Source: Scleromitrula shiraiana (Eukaryota > Ascomycota > Leotiomycetes > Helotiales > Sclerotiniaceae). From it: DNA of 64,000 nt. A program made the position numbers and the translations under genes. The DNA lies in the NCBI GenBank assembly GCA_028455995.1, contig JABELC010000014.1:248001-312000 (forward strand), in the 5' to 3' direction. Position 1 is the stretch's first letter, and the number at the start of each line of letters is the position of its first letter. The notes under the pieces were generated by a model. It saw nothing but the letters and a program-made list of their open reading frames with translations. It was not told the DNA's origin and did not search any database. Shown piece by piece: positions 9,713-21,067 of this stretch.

Positions 9713-11773
9713 ATGGCAGACGCAATATCCATCGAAGAAACGAACCGAATACGTGTGTCACTTGGTATGAAGCCTTTGGCTGTACCAGGCGCCACGGGTC
9801 CAGTTTTTAAAGAGTCTCCATCCACGCCGGCTGAGGATGTTGGTAGTACCCTAGAATCGCGACAAGCTGAAGGGTATGATAATTATCGAAAATTACAAGA
9901 AGCTGAAGAGGCAAAAAGGAAAAGGGATGCCAAGGCAGAGGCGATAAAGAAGGCGCGCGATGCTGCTAAACGATTTTCGAAACTTGAAGGCAAGGGCTTA
10001 GGAGAAGCTGATGACGATAATGATCTAGACGCCAGAAGTTGGCTGGTGAAGCAGAAGAAGAGACAAAAGGAAATTGAGAAGGCAAGAAAAAGAGAGAAAG
10101 AACTCGCGGAAGCTGAGGCAGCTGCCGCCGCCGAATATACAGCCAAAGATCTTGCCGGTGTTAAGGTTGGACATGAATTGGATACATTTGGTGAAGGAGA
10201 GGAACAAATTCTTACATTGAAAGATACAACAATTGATGAGAACGAAGAAGAAGGTGATGAGTTGGAGAATTTAGATCTGCGAGAGCGTGAGAAGTTATCG
10301 GATAAACTTGAGCTCAAGAAGAAGAAGCCCGTCTATAATCCTAATGATGATGATGATCAACCTGGAGAAAGAAAGATACTGGCGCATTATGACGAAGAAA
10401 TCGAAGGGAAAAAGGGAAAGAAGTTTACTCTGGATGGCATGGGCAGTACTGCCGAAGCTGCGTCAATGGCTGGCGAGTCTTCTCTGAAGGCAAAAATCAA
10501 GAATTTCAGTCTTGATATTCTCAGTACGTATCTTAAACCATGTAACTATGCAATGGGCTCCTTTCATTTACTAACTTCTCTATCAGAGGATGAGCCAAAA
10601 TCCGACTATCTTGATATCTCAGAAATCAAGGTTAAGAAGCCCAAGAAGAAGAAGGCAAAGTCCACCCGCCAAAAGGCAGTTGACGACGATGAAATCTTTC
10701 CGCAAGTCGATGTTACAACCTCAAATGGTGATAGCACTGAGGCGATGGACGTCGATCAGCCATCCGAACCCACGAAGAAACGTACTTACCAGGACATGTC
10801 ATTCGTTGATGATGATGACTTACAAGCTTCGCTTGCCGCCCAACGACGAAACGCATTGAAGAAGCGCCAGAAGCTACGACCAGAAGAATTGGCTCAAAGG
10901 TTACGAGAGGAAGCTTCGGCAACACCTGCAGCAGAGAATGAAGAGGATAATGGCGCCGGACTTGTAATTGATGAAACATCGGAGTTTGTGGCAAACCTTC
11001 AAAAGCCAGTTGCTCCGGAGCCTAAACGACGATCTGCTCCACGACAAGCAGAAGCTGTTACTTCCATGGACGCCGATTCCGATGACGATGACGGTGATGT
11101 TAAAATGAACGAATCATATGCAAACGTTGAAGATGAAGAAGAACTCCTCGCTCGACTTAAACGTGAAGAATCTACCCGCGAAGATATCGCAAATAACGGT
11201 ATGGAAGAAGAGGGTACGTTCGATAAAGGTATGGGATCTACTTTGAAACTTCTGCGAGAAAGAGGCATCCTCAAAACGGATGAATCTGGTGACTTGAATA
11301 CCATATTCCGAAACAAACAGATGTTTCTTGCTGAGAAGCAACGACGTGAAGCCGATGCAGAAAGAAAAGCTAGAATGCAGAGAGAACGAGATCGTACGAC
11401 GGGTCGTCTCGATCGTATGTCTGCTCGTGAAAGAGAAGAGCATGCTAGACAGCAAAATACTATCCGAGACCAAGCCGAATCAAGACTGCTCGCAGAACAC
11501 TTCAACAAGGAGTACAAGCCTAACGTAGAACTCAAATACATTGACGACTATGGAAGGCGTATGACTGCAAAGGAAGCTTTCAAGGATTTGTCTCATCAAT
11601 TCCACGGAAAAGGAAGCGGAAAACAGAAGACCGAGAAAATGCTAAAGAAGATTGAAGACGAAAAACGAAGAGCCGCACAAAGCTCCTTAGACGGCAGTCA
11701 GATTGGAGGTATGACTGGAGCGGCGGCACAGCAATTGAAGAAGCAGAGACAGGCTGGTGTCAGATTGGCTTGA
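9713..11773 (+). CDS. SNU66: U4/U6.U5 tri-snRNP component, SART-1 family (Snu66)
   Basis: The reading frame is open from ATG 9713 (context ACCATCATGG) to 11773. A 63-nt intron is very likely at 10524-10586: donor A^GTACGT, CTAAC branch element near 10571, acceptor TATCAG. It is a multiple of three and lacks a stop, so the unspliced frame looks continuous (686 aa); splicing gives 665 aa and removes the hydrophobic stretch between DIL and DEPK. The N-terminus has the SART-1 signature IEETNRIRVSLGMKPL followed by Lys/Glu-rich coiled coil. The Ser/Asp-rich middle and the C-terminal block (GMGSTLKLLRERGIL, then NVELKYIDDYGRRMTAKEAF, then LSHQFHGKGSGKQKTEKMLKK) are typical of the family. Family knowledge: Snu66/SART1 stabilises the U4/U6.U5 tri-snRNP in the nucleus during spliceosome assembly. 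No other spliceosomal gene is adjacent; BCAS2 lies about 49 kb away. Confidence 0.95.
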   Translation: MADAISIEETNRIRVSLGMKPLAVPGATGPVFKESPSTPAEDVGSTLESRQAEGYDNYRKLQEAEEAKRKRDAKAEAIKKARDAAKRFSKLEGKGLGEADDDNDLDARSWLVKQKKRQKEIEKARKREKELAEAEAAAAAEYTAKDLAGVKVGHELDTFGEGEEQILTLKDTTIDENEEEGDELENLDLREREKLSDKLELKKKKPVYNPNDDDDQPGERKILAHYDEEIEGKKGKKFTLDGMGSTAEAASMAGESSLKAKIKNFSLDILSTYLKPCNYAMGSFHLLTSLSEDEPKSDYLDISEIKVKKPKKKKAKSTRQKAVDDDEIFPQVDVTTSNGDSTEAMDVDQPSEPTKKRTYQDMSFVDDDDLQASLAAQRRNALKKRQKLRPEELAQRLREEASATPAAENEEDNGAGLVIDETSEFVANLQKPVAPEPKRRSAPRQAEAVTSMDADSDDDDGDVKMNESYANVEDEEELLARLKREESTREDIANNGMEEEGTFDKGMGSTLKLLRERGILKTDESGDLNTIFRNKQMFLAEKQRREADAERKARMQRERDRTTGRLDRMSAREREEHARQQNTIRDQAESRLLAEHFNKEYKPNVELKYIDDYGRRMTAKEAFKDLSHQFHGKGSGKQKTEKMLKKIEDEKRRAAQSSLDGSQIGGMTGAAAQQLKKQRQAGVRLA

Positions 11774-13106
11774 TTACATTTAATCATGGTGCATTAAAAG
11801 GTGCAGACTCCTGAATTGTATCTAATATATATTTAATGCTGACAAATTTTTCTACAAAAGATATACCTTGCTTGTACTTGCGTACATTGATTAGGTAGAC
11901 ATGGTGAGTTTGCTGTTGAGAAATACTAACATATAGCTATGTCTGTTACCGAGTTCATACAAATTTACGGTAGGTTAACTCGTGATGCTATACCGTCTCA
12001 AGCAGCGGTATGGTATCAATTGGCATATATTTTGATCTCAGATTACAAATCCTCGTAAAATTCTCATGTGTGTGGAAATGACCTTGGAAGTCCACATGCA
12101 ATACTATGATTGAAACGGTCACAATTTCCCTCCCTATAGCAAAGTCATGAAGGTAAAACAAGCCAGTCAATTTTCTACCAAATCTCAAGTACATTTCTCT
12201 ACCGGGCCATAACAATCCCTCTAGAACAGTCATCTAGGTAGTATTATATATCATATCAAATATTAATGTATATATATATATATGTAGATCAATTCAATAT
12301 TTCCAAATTTCAATACCATCCATTACATATTCGTTCCATGTTGAAACACAATCCGACAAATCACCAACTTGGAGTATCAACCATCCATCTCTCCTCTATT
12401 CTATCATTTTCTCCATCACGATTCAACCCAAATTCAAGCACAAGAGACCTTGGAAAATCTTACACCTCATAAAGGGATTCTGCGAAGTGATTGTATTGAT
12501 ATCCACCATATGCCATATAGATTTTGCTTGACCCTCGTGTGGGCGCGGAATCTTGATTCCGAAGATGTTAGATCGACTTCGATTCCAGGTAAATAGAGAG
12601 CCCTGTATGTATTGAAGACATGACTTTTCGATGTCCGGTGGTTCATATGTGTCGTTTTTTCATAACATCGTCCATCATTGCTCATGATTAACCATTTCCA
12701 ACATAGGCATTTCATTGATGAATAGCTATGTACTCCCCACCACTATTTCGTAGCTGCTAGACCTTGGTACGGAATATAATCGTCATACATGATATGGATC
12801 TTAGGATTTTGCTTTCTTTTCTTTTCTTTTCTTTTCTTTTTTTTTTCAAATGTCAAGCAGGGAGTGTTCTAACATGATTGGATTTATTCGGATTTACCTG
12901 TCCGTACCATGCCATTGCCAGCGGCACATACTTGAATCATTACTGGTCGCCAAGCTATGTTCATTTTCATATCTATGATCTCACAATACCAATACCAATG
13001 CCAATGCCAATACCAATACCAGATCAAATCCAACACAACCCTAAACCAAAAACTCTAATTTCCAAGATTTTTCCAATCTAATGGTTCCTCTAAGAGATAG
13101 TTTCTT

Positions 13107-13146
13107 TCACACACACACACACACACAACACACACACACACACACA
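13107..13146. repeat. CA dinucleotide microsatellite
   Basis: Two CA runs are separated by one interruption (CACAACAC). No coding overlap. Confidence 0.9.
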
Positions 13147-13776
13147 AATCGCCGATGAATTGAATAAATAATTATATAGATAAATAGATACAAAAGATGA
13201 ACGACCGACTAGATGAAAATCTAGATACAGTATATTAAAATGGTCTATGATATCAGAATGGTATAGAGTTCGAAACCGATCCATTTATATCGACTGGTGT
13301 TGCTAGCATTCTGTTGTGTTTGGTCTGGTTAGCTAGTTGTCTTCTGTGCAGTGTCTTCTCTGAAAAAGCTGGATTATGGATGTTTGAATGTTGTGTTGTA
13401 TGGTATTGTGTGGTATAGTATGCTATAGATAATATTGGTCTTGCCAACTGGTATCCACACCAGACTGACTTAAAAATAAATAGAAAAAATGACGTCAAGA
13501 GACGAATATTAACCGGGGGAAGAGAATTGATAGGAGAGATGGAAGAGATGGGAAAGATAAAATAATATTTGAATTGAATTGAATTGAAACAAACGAAACA
13601 TAACGTACTTTTTGCCAGTCTCTGTTGCACAACAGCCTACGAATAGTGAGGCGGGCCAACATACTAACTGTGTGTGTGTGGATTTGATTAGCTAGTTCTT
13701 GGCCAAGAAGGTGAAAGTGAGATGAGTGGAGAGGAGAGGAGAGGGGAGGAGAGCGGGGTACGGAGGGGCGGACAAA

Positions 13777-13838
13777 TGGAAAAGGAACAGGAAAAGGAAA
13801 AGGAAAAGGAAGGAAGGAAGGAAGGAAGGAAGGAAGGG
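13777..13838. repeat. GGAAAA then AAGG purine microsatellite
   Basis: A run of GGAAAA-type units grades into about seven AAGG units, all purine on the plus strand. It creates spurious Lys/Glu/Arg ORFs on the plus strand. Confidence 0.9.
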
Positions 13839-14780
13839 AAGGGTGATATACAGCAGATACAACGCCCACTGCAAAACCGAGGGTTGGACCGACGACTTTT
13901 ACGTGGCAGGGGTTTTGGTCGGTACCGCATTGGATGCAGATCCAGGGGATGGGGAGACAATCCATTGTTGGGTTTGAGATGAAATGAGATGGAGATGAGA
14001 TGGAGATGAGATGAGATGGGATTGGAGGTTAGGGTGTGGAGGTAGGTAAGTAAATTGATAGATTGATAGATTAGGATGGATTTATAGATATATCCAGCTA
14101 GATAGTTGAAGTGAGGTTTACAGATAACGATGACGGCAATAATATGGGACGGTTCTTTTAATTTCACACTAGTGATGATCATATTATCGGTATATGACAT
14201 CTGGAGTTAATTGGAGTTTGTGTACCAGACTGGACTAGTTTTCATAGTACAGTAAGTAGTATGGAATCTTGAACTGAATCACTATCTTGGCAAGCTAATG
14301 GATATCTTGTCTTGGTCCTGGTCTTGGTCTTGGTATTGGGAACCTTTGGAACGTAGTGGTTTGAATCAGGCTGAGAGTTTATATACTTATAGTAGGTATG
14401 GATTAACGTAACTTGATGGTGAGATGGAATTGTTCTATTTCTTTGCATTATACATATATCATACATACATCATATATACTATGTAATTCTATTGGTATAT
14501 GTGTTTTGTAGGTATTATACTTTTGAGAAAATCTTTGCTAATCGAGTGAGTATAACTATTATTCAGTACTTGAAGATTAAATGGGCGCATCGTTGTAAAT
14601 TGTTGTATTGGTACTGGTATTATTGTATAATTGTGTATATATGGATGTCAGCGATGTGATGTTATTTGATGTTCAGCCTTCTTTATAGTAAATTTTGAGA
14701 CGATATGGAGAGGATTGAGTTATAATAGGAATATAAATGAAAGCACGGTTCATTTTGAGATCAATGCAGAATTTTAAAGG

Positions 14781-14902
<122 letters not shown>

Positions 14903-14971
14903 CGGTCTTGAGCCGATGTTTGATAGCCTTCAGATAGCCTTGAGATAGCCTCGAGTTGGTTCATGATAGCT

Positions 14972-15044
14972 TCAATATATATCAATTAATGCATCATAGA
15001 TAATAGTAAGCTATCAATATATATTAATTAATACATCATAGATA
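14972..15044. repeat. Short direct duplication, two 31-bp copies
   Basis: Copies at 14972-15002 and 15014-15044 differ at two positions, both transitions: C to T and G to A in the second copy. They lie just downstream of the TAA array. Confidence 0.7.
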
Positions 15045-15447
15045 GTAATAGTAGTATCATAGTAGAAAGTAGAAACTTGTAATAAGTATCATTTTATCAT
15101 TGTACTAACGGTTAATATTTTCACATATACACACAATCAATTCAATTAATAAATTAAATTGAATATCACTTCTTCTTGCCTTCACTTCCTTTCCTTCCTT
15201 AACCTTTTCATCGTTTCGATATTATTATGGATTGATATTGATATTGATATTGATATCGATAAATTTCACGTTCATTCACATTTTGATTAATCATCCATCA
15301 CATCCATCACATCCATTCATCAATTGGTTCTTCATTAATCTACAATCTACAATCTACACGTGATACAAAAGTTAATCCGCTCAATTACCTAATACTCTTC
15401 TATCCACCAATCAGAACTCAAGGTTACCAGACTTTTTCGTCGCAAAA

Positions 15448-18400
15448 ATGGACGGATGCCATTATCATACAAGAGTGAGAGTTTCTCCCGATTCTGGAAA
15501 AATAAATTCAGAATTCAACACTTCAAATCCCCCACCCCTCATTCTACCCTCCTCACCAGAGAAAACAACAAAAGGTGAACGAGTTGTCCCTCTCACGGCA
15601 ACGATGACTTCATCACAAAATACAAGTACAATGACTCGACCTGTTGCTCCTGTCGCAACAATGTCTACCGATCAATTCATTACTGATGATACTGGCACTG
15701 GTACCAGTACTGATACTGATAACACCACCAACAATCTCACCGCTGTCCAGAATACTGCCGCTTTACCCATTTCCAATTTCCATTTGAGAGAAAATGGATC
15801 TTTAACTATCAACGATACAATTCCCATGGATAAAACAGTTTCCGCGGAAACTGACAGTCAATCGCAGCCACTCGATCATCAAGTCCAGAAACTCATGCAA
15901 AAGAACTCATCTTCACCACCATCATCCACAGTCATTAACGCTGTCCCCGAACAAACTATTAACGAAAGCGTACCAAAATCTACTGAACTCGATGCTTATC
16001 CGTACTCACAGAACAACACTGGACTCTACAACGATATGTCATTACCTCCCCCCGAATATCCTCTCCCCAACGATACAATGTCGCAATTGCTGCTCCATGG
16101 AGCGCTGGTCGCTAACGCGCAACACTGGCCAATGAATTCACCAGCAACTCCAATGAATAGGGCCTTGGTGAGTGGCTTTGCACAGTTGGTATTCGATGAT
16201 GGTACATACTATATGAACACTTTGGCCGCAATGATTGGTCGCGATCACGAATCGATGCTGAACCGACAGGAGGATGAACGGTTAGCGGACGAGCAAGCCA
16301 AGATCAAGGCTTTTCCTGGATCCCTCAACACCGATCAACTCAAGGGTCGCAAACGATCTCGGAACAAGAAGGTCATTAATCACACAACTGCCGGTTTCAT
16401 ACACCCATGGGTAGAAATTTCTTCAGATAACGAACGAAGCCGTAAGAAGAAGAAAACGAAAAAGACCAAAACCACAGGTGCTTCCTCACGGAGCACTTCG
16501 AGAAGGGGCTCCCTTTCCACTGCTCCCATTACTCCCATCATTCCCAGCGACCTTGAAACAAACAACCCAGCAATGCTGGAGCTACCGCAAAATAGAGTTG
16601 GCCGTGTAGCTATACATCCACCTTACGCGGCAGGAAGCAAAGGTTACCATACTATCTCACGAGATCATGCGAAAGTATACTATGACAATAAATCAAGTCA
16701 GTTCTTTATACAAATAATTGGGAAGAATGGACTCTTTATCAACGACGAGTGGCAGCATACTGCTCAAGTGTTGTTACTCGAACCTGGTTGCGTTGTGCAG
16801 ATAGGATGTATCAAGTTCAAATTCGTCTGGCCTCAATCCGCAATATCATGCGAGGCTCTCTCACCCTCACGCCCTCCTCCCTCGCCGCAAGCCGGCGCTT
16901 CCTCACTCCCAGAAGGAGGTAAAGAGGTGGCTCTGGATTTTGCCGAGTCTGTTCGAGCTGGTTATCCTAGTTCCAGTTCTTCGGAGTTGAGCGATCGAAT
17001 TTTGGATTTCGTAGATGACGGCGCTGAGAATACCGTCGACAATATGGAGATTGATCACACCGAAAACGTGGAAGGAGATGAGGCTGTTGTAGAAAGCGGC
17101 TCAGAAGATGCAGAGGAAGACGACTCTCGACCTGCCAAGAAACGCGGACCAGGTCGTCCTCCAAAGAACGGAATCATGTCTAAACGAGAGGAGAATGCGC
17201 TCAAGACACAAGCAGAACAGGAAGAGAAGGATAAGGCAGAGTGGGCGACCTCACAACCCACTACAGGAACGAAAAACAAAGTCGGAAGACCAAGAAAACA
17301 CCCTGTCGCAGATAAAGATAACGAAAAGCCGAAGCGTAAATACACCAAGAGGAAAGAGAAATCGAGTAAGGAGCCTAAAGAGTCCAAAGAGTCCAAGGAG
17401 CCCAAGGACGATAATGCGGAAGAATCCTCAAACTCTGATACAAGTGCAAATAATGGATCGAAAGGATCGAAGCCGGATTACGTACTTCCGCCCATTCCAT
17501 GGGTTGGTACACGAGCCGAAGATTACACTGCAGAGCAGATGGCAAAGCCTAACATAAGTTATGTTCAGCTAGTTTTTGAGCTTTTTGAGGAATTGAAAGT
17601 CGATATGTGTTTACCTCAGATCTACAGAGAAATGGAATGTAGATGGCCCTACTTCTACTTTATCGATTCGAAAGGGTGGCAAAGTAGTGTGCGTCATAAC
17701 TTGGGACAGAATGACTGCTTCAGGCGTGGTGAACGCTCCGGAAAAGGCTACGCGTGGGGTATTGTGCCTGGTGAAAGCTACTTGAAACCGAAGAAGAAGA
17801 AGTCGCCCTCTCCAATTCAAGGAAAGGCCAATACTCATCAAGCCATATATAGTAGACCTGGTGAGCCAACGCCGATGATGTTGCCTCAAGGAGTCAAATG
17901 CCCAGAGGGTTACATGTTGGATCCCAGAGTTCATGGAGAACAACCTATGCAACCTCAACACGGACAGCCTCAAATTTGGCATCAACCTGGTCAGCAGCCT
18001 TACATGGGTCCTCCTACCGGTATTCCACCGTATCCTCCACCACCTCCGCACCTTCAAAACTACCCTTCAATGAATGGCGGGCCACCTTCAGGCGGACCGC
18101 CACCATTCATTCCTCCAATTGCCCCTCAATTGACTCCCACTGCTCCAGCATCATACAGTTCTCCTTATGCTCCAAAACCCCCGCCACAGTCTCAAGATGC
18201 ACCGCAACAACAATCTTCTGCTCAGCAACAACAGCAGCCGCAACAACAGTGGCCATCACAACAACCTCAACCTCCATATTTGTCACAATCCCCAGTACCT
18301 CCTCATCCAGCATCTGGTAAACCCCCCTCTGGCCCATATCAAGGACCACCTCAAGGACCGAGCCAGGGAGCACCCTCTGTCCCCAATCAAGATGACGAGC

Positions 18401-19161
18401 GTCGCAAATTGGCCATTGAGTTGTTGAAGAACTTCCGTTCTCAACTAGTAAATAAATTGGGCGAAAGTCTACCAAATGCGGAATCACTCGTGGATGCTGC
18501 TATGAATCATGTTTGCAATGGCACTGACAAATCTCCCAATATTGACAAAAGAATACTTGGCATCATTTCTGCACTCCGAAATATGGTCTCAAGTAGAACA
18601 AATCTTTTCCCAATGGGTGCGGGTGAATTTAGATCACAATTCACGTCGCAACCGCCGTCTCAACCACCCACGAATCAGGTCAGAACACAAGACAATACAT
18701 CTCAGCAGCCTGGGAGAATCACTGGACCAGAGGTTTCCACACCAACACCAACAATCATGCGGCCATCGTTCTTTGTATCTACACATAATCAAAATCGTCC
18801 CAATGGTTCATCCGTTCCTAGACCTCCGTTGATGACACCCGGTCTCAAACGCACCAATTCTGCTTCACCTGCAAATGCACCTGCCAAACCGATTACAATA
18901 TCTTCTGCTTCTCCAGCACCAAGTCTTCCTGCACCAGAAGCTGTACCAGCTTCTACTCCTAGTGCTACTGCGACTCCTGCATTGGATGTTAAAATTGAGG
19001 CGAGTGACAGCACACCACAACCACCAGTCACGGTGACAGTCAACGAAATTCCTAGACCATCCGTGGAGCAAAATTCGGCATCTGAAGTTCCTAAAACAGA
19101 TGCCAGTACACCCATGCCAGATTTTCAGAGGAGCTTCGTTCATCCTCAGGTAACTACCTGA
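15448..19161 (+). CDS. FHA and forkhead domain transcription factor (Fkh/Fhl1 family) with AT-hooks
   Basis: A single exon encodes 1237 residues from ATG 15448 (AAAAATGG context); another in-frame ATG lies at 15604. The N-terminal third is Ser/Thr-rich. An FHA phosphothreonine-binding domain covers about 382-460, with TISRDHAKVYYD and GKNGLFIN. Two AT-hook-like motifs follow, GPGRPPK near residue 566 and VGRPRKHP near 612, in a Lys/Glu-rich segment. The forkhead winged helix spans about 700-785: KPNISYVQLVFELFEELK, then LPQIYREM, then GWQSSVRHNLGQNDCFRR and the GKGYAWGIVPG wing. The tail is Pro/Gln-rich (about 820-975) and then Ser/Thr/Pro-rich. Family knowledge: FHA-forkhead proteins are yeast Fkh1/2 (cell-cycle gene control) and Fhl1 (ribosomal protein genes). 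Which one this corresponds to is not decided; the GKNGLFIN form of the FHA domain resembles Fhl1. The forkhead helix 1 is unusual for the family. Confidence 0.93.
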   Translation: MDGCHYHTRVRVSPDSGKINSEFNTSNPPPLILPSSPEKTTKGERVVPLTATMTSSQNTSTMTRPVAPVATMSTDQFITDDTGTGTSTDTDNTTNNLTAVQNTAALPISNFHLRENGSLTINDTIPMDKTVSAETDSQSQPLDHQVQKLMQKNSSSPPSSTVINAVPEQTINESVPKSTELDAYPYSQNNTGLYNDMSLPPPEYPLPNDTMSQLLLHGALVANAQHWPMNSPATPMNRALVSGFAQLVFDDGTYYMNTLAAMIGRDHESMLNRQEDERLADEQAKIKAFPGSLNTDQLKGRKRSRNKKVINHTTAGFIHPWVEISSDNERSRKKKKTKKTKTTGASSRSTSRRGSLSTAPITPIIPSDLETNNPAMLELPQNRVGRVAIHPPYAAGSKGYHTISRDHAKVYYDNKSSQFFIQIIGKNGLFINDEWQHTAQVLLLEPGCVVQIGCIKFKFVWPQSAISCEALSPSRPPPSPQAGASSLPEGGKEVALDFAESVRAGYPSSSSSELSDRILDFVDDGAENTVDNMEIDHTENVEGDEAVVESGSEDAEEDDSRPAKKRGPGRPPKNGIMSKREENALKTQAEQEEKDKAEWATSQPTTGTKNKVGRPRKHPVADKDNEKPKRKYTKRKEKSSKEPKESKESKEPKDDNAEESSNSDTSANNGSKGSKPDYVLPPIPWVGTRAEDYTAEQMAKPNISYVQLVFELFEELKVDMCLPQIYREMECRWPYFYFIDSKGWQSSVRHNLGQNDCFRRGERSGKGYAWGIVPGESYLKPKKKKSPSPIQGKANTHQAIYSRPGEPTPMMLPQGVKCPEGYMLDPRVHGEQPMQPQHGQPQIWHQPGQQPYMGPPTGIPPYPPPPPHLQNYPSMNGGPPSGGPPPFIPPIAPQLTPTAPASYSSPYAPKPPPQSQDAPQQQSSAQQQQQPQQQWPSQQPQPPYLSQSPVPPHPASGKPPSGPYQGPPQGPSQGAPSVPNQDDERRKLAIELLKNFRSQLVNKLGESLPNAESLVDAAMNHVCNGTDKSPNIDKRILGIISALRNMVSSRTNLFPMGAGEFRSQFTSQPPSQPPTNQVRTQDNTSQQPGRITGPEVSTPTPTIMRPSFFVSTHNQNRPNGSSVPRPPLMTPGLKRTNSASPANAPAKPITISSASPAPSLPAPEAVPASTPSATATPALDVKIEASDSTPQPPVTVTVNEIPRPSVEQNSASEVPKTDASTPMPDFQRSFVHPQVTT

Positions 19162-19912
19162 GTGGCCTCGCGCTCATTGCATGTAGTACGCTAAGTTGAG
19201 CGGTAGCGTTAATAATATAAGATGGGGATATGCGGAGAAGATCAGATATGGATATATATTCATTTAGTGAAACTTGAAATCGGAGTTCGCAAAGTATTGT
19301 ATATGGAAATATATATGGAGTTATGGGTTCGTTGCATAAGCGCAAGCATAAGCATGAACATGGAACAGTTGGTTGGTTGATTTTCGATTCTTTTTTGATT
19401 TTTAATATTAGGAAGTAAAGGAATAGCTTCAAGGAGTTTTGTTTGGGGAGTTAGGTGGTGCGGGTTTGGGTTTTTCTTTCTTTATTTTTCCTCTATCTTT
19501 TTTTGTCTAGTCGAGGAATATATTTTGGGATTGGAATTTGGAGAATTGGCATTGGAATTGGAGCCGTATACGCATTATGAGGAAGGATTCTTACCTTTGG
19601 CGTATCGGATTTGATTCGGATGGGGAGTTAAGAGGAAAGGGGAATAAATCCATGATATGAATGGATTGATTGATTGATTGGTCATTAGTTTGGGCCAAAT
19701 CAAAATAAAATGGGCGTTTATCTTTTTAATGATTATATTGCCGGGGCGGAGCGAAATGGATTGAAAGGCGTAGATACATGATACTTTGTATATAAGTACA
19801 TACGTATTTGTTGTATGGTATTCTTACTCTTCCCGTGTTGGGTTTGATACTTTGGTTACGTGGGGATGGGTGGATGAGATGAATGGACGAATGGATGAGG
19901 CGAATGGATGGA

Positions 19913-20116
19913 TACTGGATAGTTTTATTGAGATATGAGAATGGAAGCAGTTTGGGCGGTTGACTTTTTAAGTATAGTTGGCCAGTTTTAGTACACTGGC
20001 GGATAGCGAGGATGGGTACTCGATGGTTTTATTGAGATATGAGAATGGAAACAGTTTGGACGGCTGACTTTTTAAGTATAGCTGGCCAGCTTTAGTACAC
20101 CAGCGAGCGGATAGCG
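19913..20116. repeat. Diverged tandem duplication of about 100 bp
   Basis: Copy 1 is at about 19913-20008 and copy 2 at about 20017-20116. They share the TTTTATTGAGATATGAGAAT core, the GACTTTTTAAGTATAG core and a GGATAGCG end. The differences are almost all G/A or C/T transitions, plus one transversion near the start and a 4-bp insertion near the end of copy 2. Confidence 0.85.
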
Positions 20117-20998
20117 ATTAAATTAAAATAAAATTAAATTAAATACAATAAATTTTTACATAATGGTTTTTTCTTTTTTTTCTTTTTGCCTTCGTGAGAT
20201 GTGATGTGATTCTACTTTATGTAAGTGTGCGTGTTGTGAATGAAATATATTGGCCAGATCTAGATTGAACTGAACTGAACTGATCTGATCTGATCTGAAC
20301 GGGGCTCCATTCGATTTAAAGAGGTTTCTTTTCTAGTTAGTAATCGATGGAGGGGTATTCTGAGACCTATGTGGAAGAGTTCGATATCTGAGAGAGAGAG
20401 AGAGAGAGATTTGGGGCTTGAGTGATGTTGTATGGAATGGATGGTAATATCTATTTATCTATTTATCTATCTATCTATCTATCTGTTGACTACTAGATAT
20501 AGATATAAATATATATGTATACAAGAAAAGAAAACCAACCACACAGCCACACACGCATCATAAAACCACATCTTCAAGAAATCAAATAGGTTCGTCTTAC
20601 TTCCCTATTTGAATGCATATATATGGGATAGAAATCGTAGAGTTCATAAGAACTCCCTTGGTTGGTTGAGTTTAAGTAGCTGAAATGGAGAGTTTGGAGG
20701 GTGTTTGATCGCGTTTTATATCTGTTATGTTATGTTATGTCGTGTGTGTGTGTATTATGCGATGTTCCATAGGTTTGTAGGTATCAGGTATCAGGTATCA
20801 TCTCATTCCGTCTTGATTCGGTACCGGTGGTTTGGTAGCTAGCTGGCTAGCGAGATGGGTGGTAGGTATTATGTGTTGTTGTGTTGGTGTATAGTACCTA
20901 CAAACCTACCTGCCCTGTCTATTTGATTCATTCTGTATACACGAATTATGAATGAATGGCTGTGATAAGTAGTGGTGATTGGGAAGTTCTGTGAAGTG

Positions 20999-21067
20999 GG
21001 GTGGGTATAGTAGGGTGGTTATAGTAGGGTGGTTATAGTAGGGTAGTGTTGAGGGTAGTGTTGAGGG
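20999..21067. repeat. GGTTATAGTAGG-type tandem array
   Basis: About three copies of a GTGGTTATAGTAGG unit are followed by two copies of GTAGTGTTGAGG. No coding role. Confidence 0.7.

Noticed and set aside
10999..11541. Minus-strand ORF of 180 codons
   Set aside because: It is the antisense shadow of the SNU66 coding region, Ser/Arg-rich as expected from the opposite frame.
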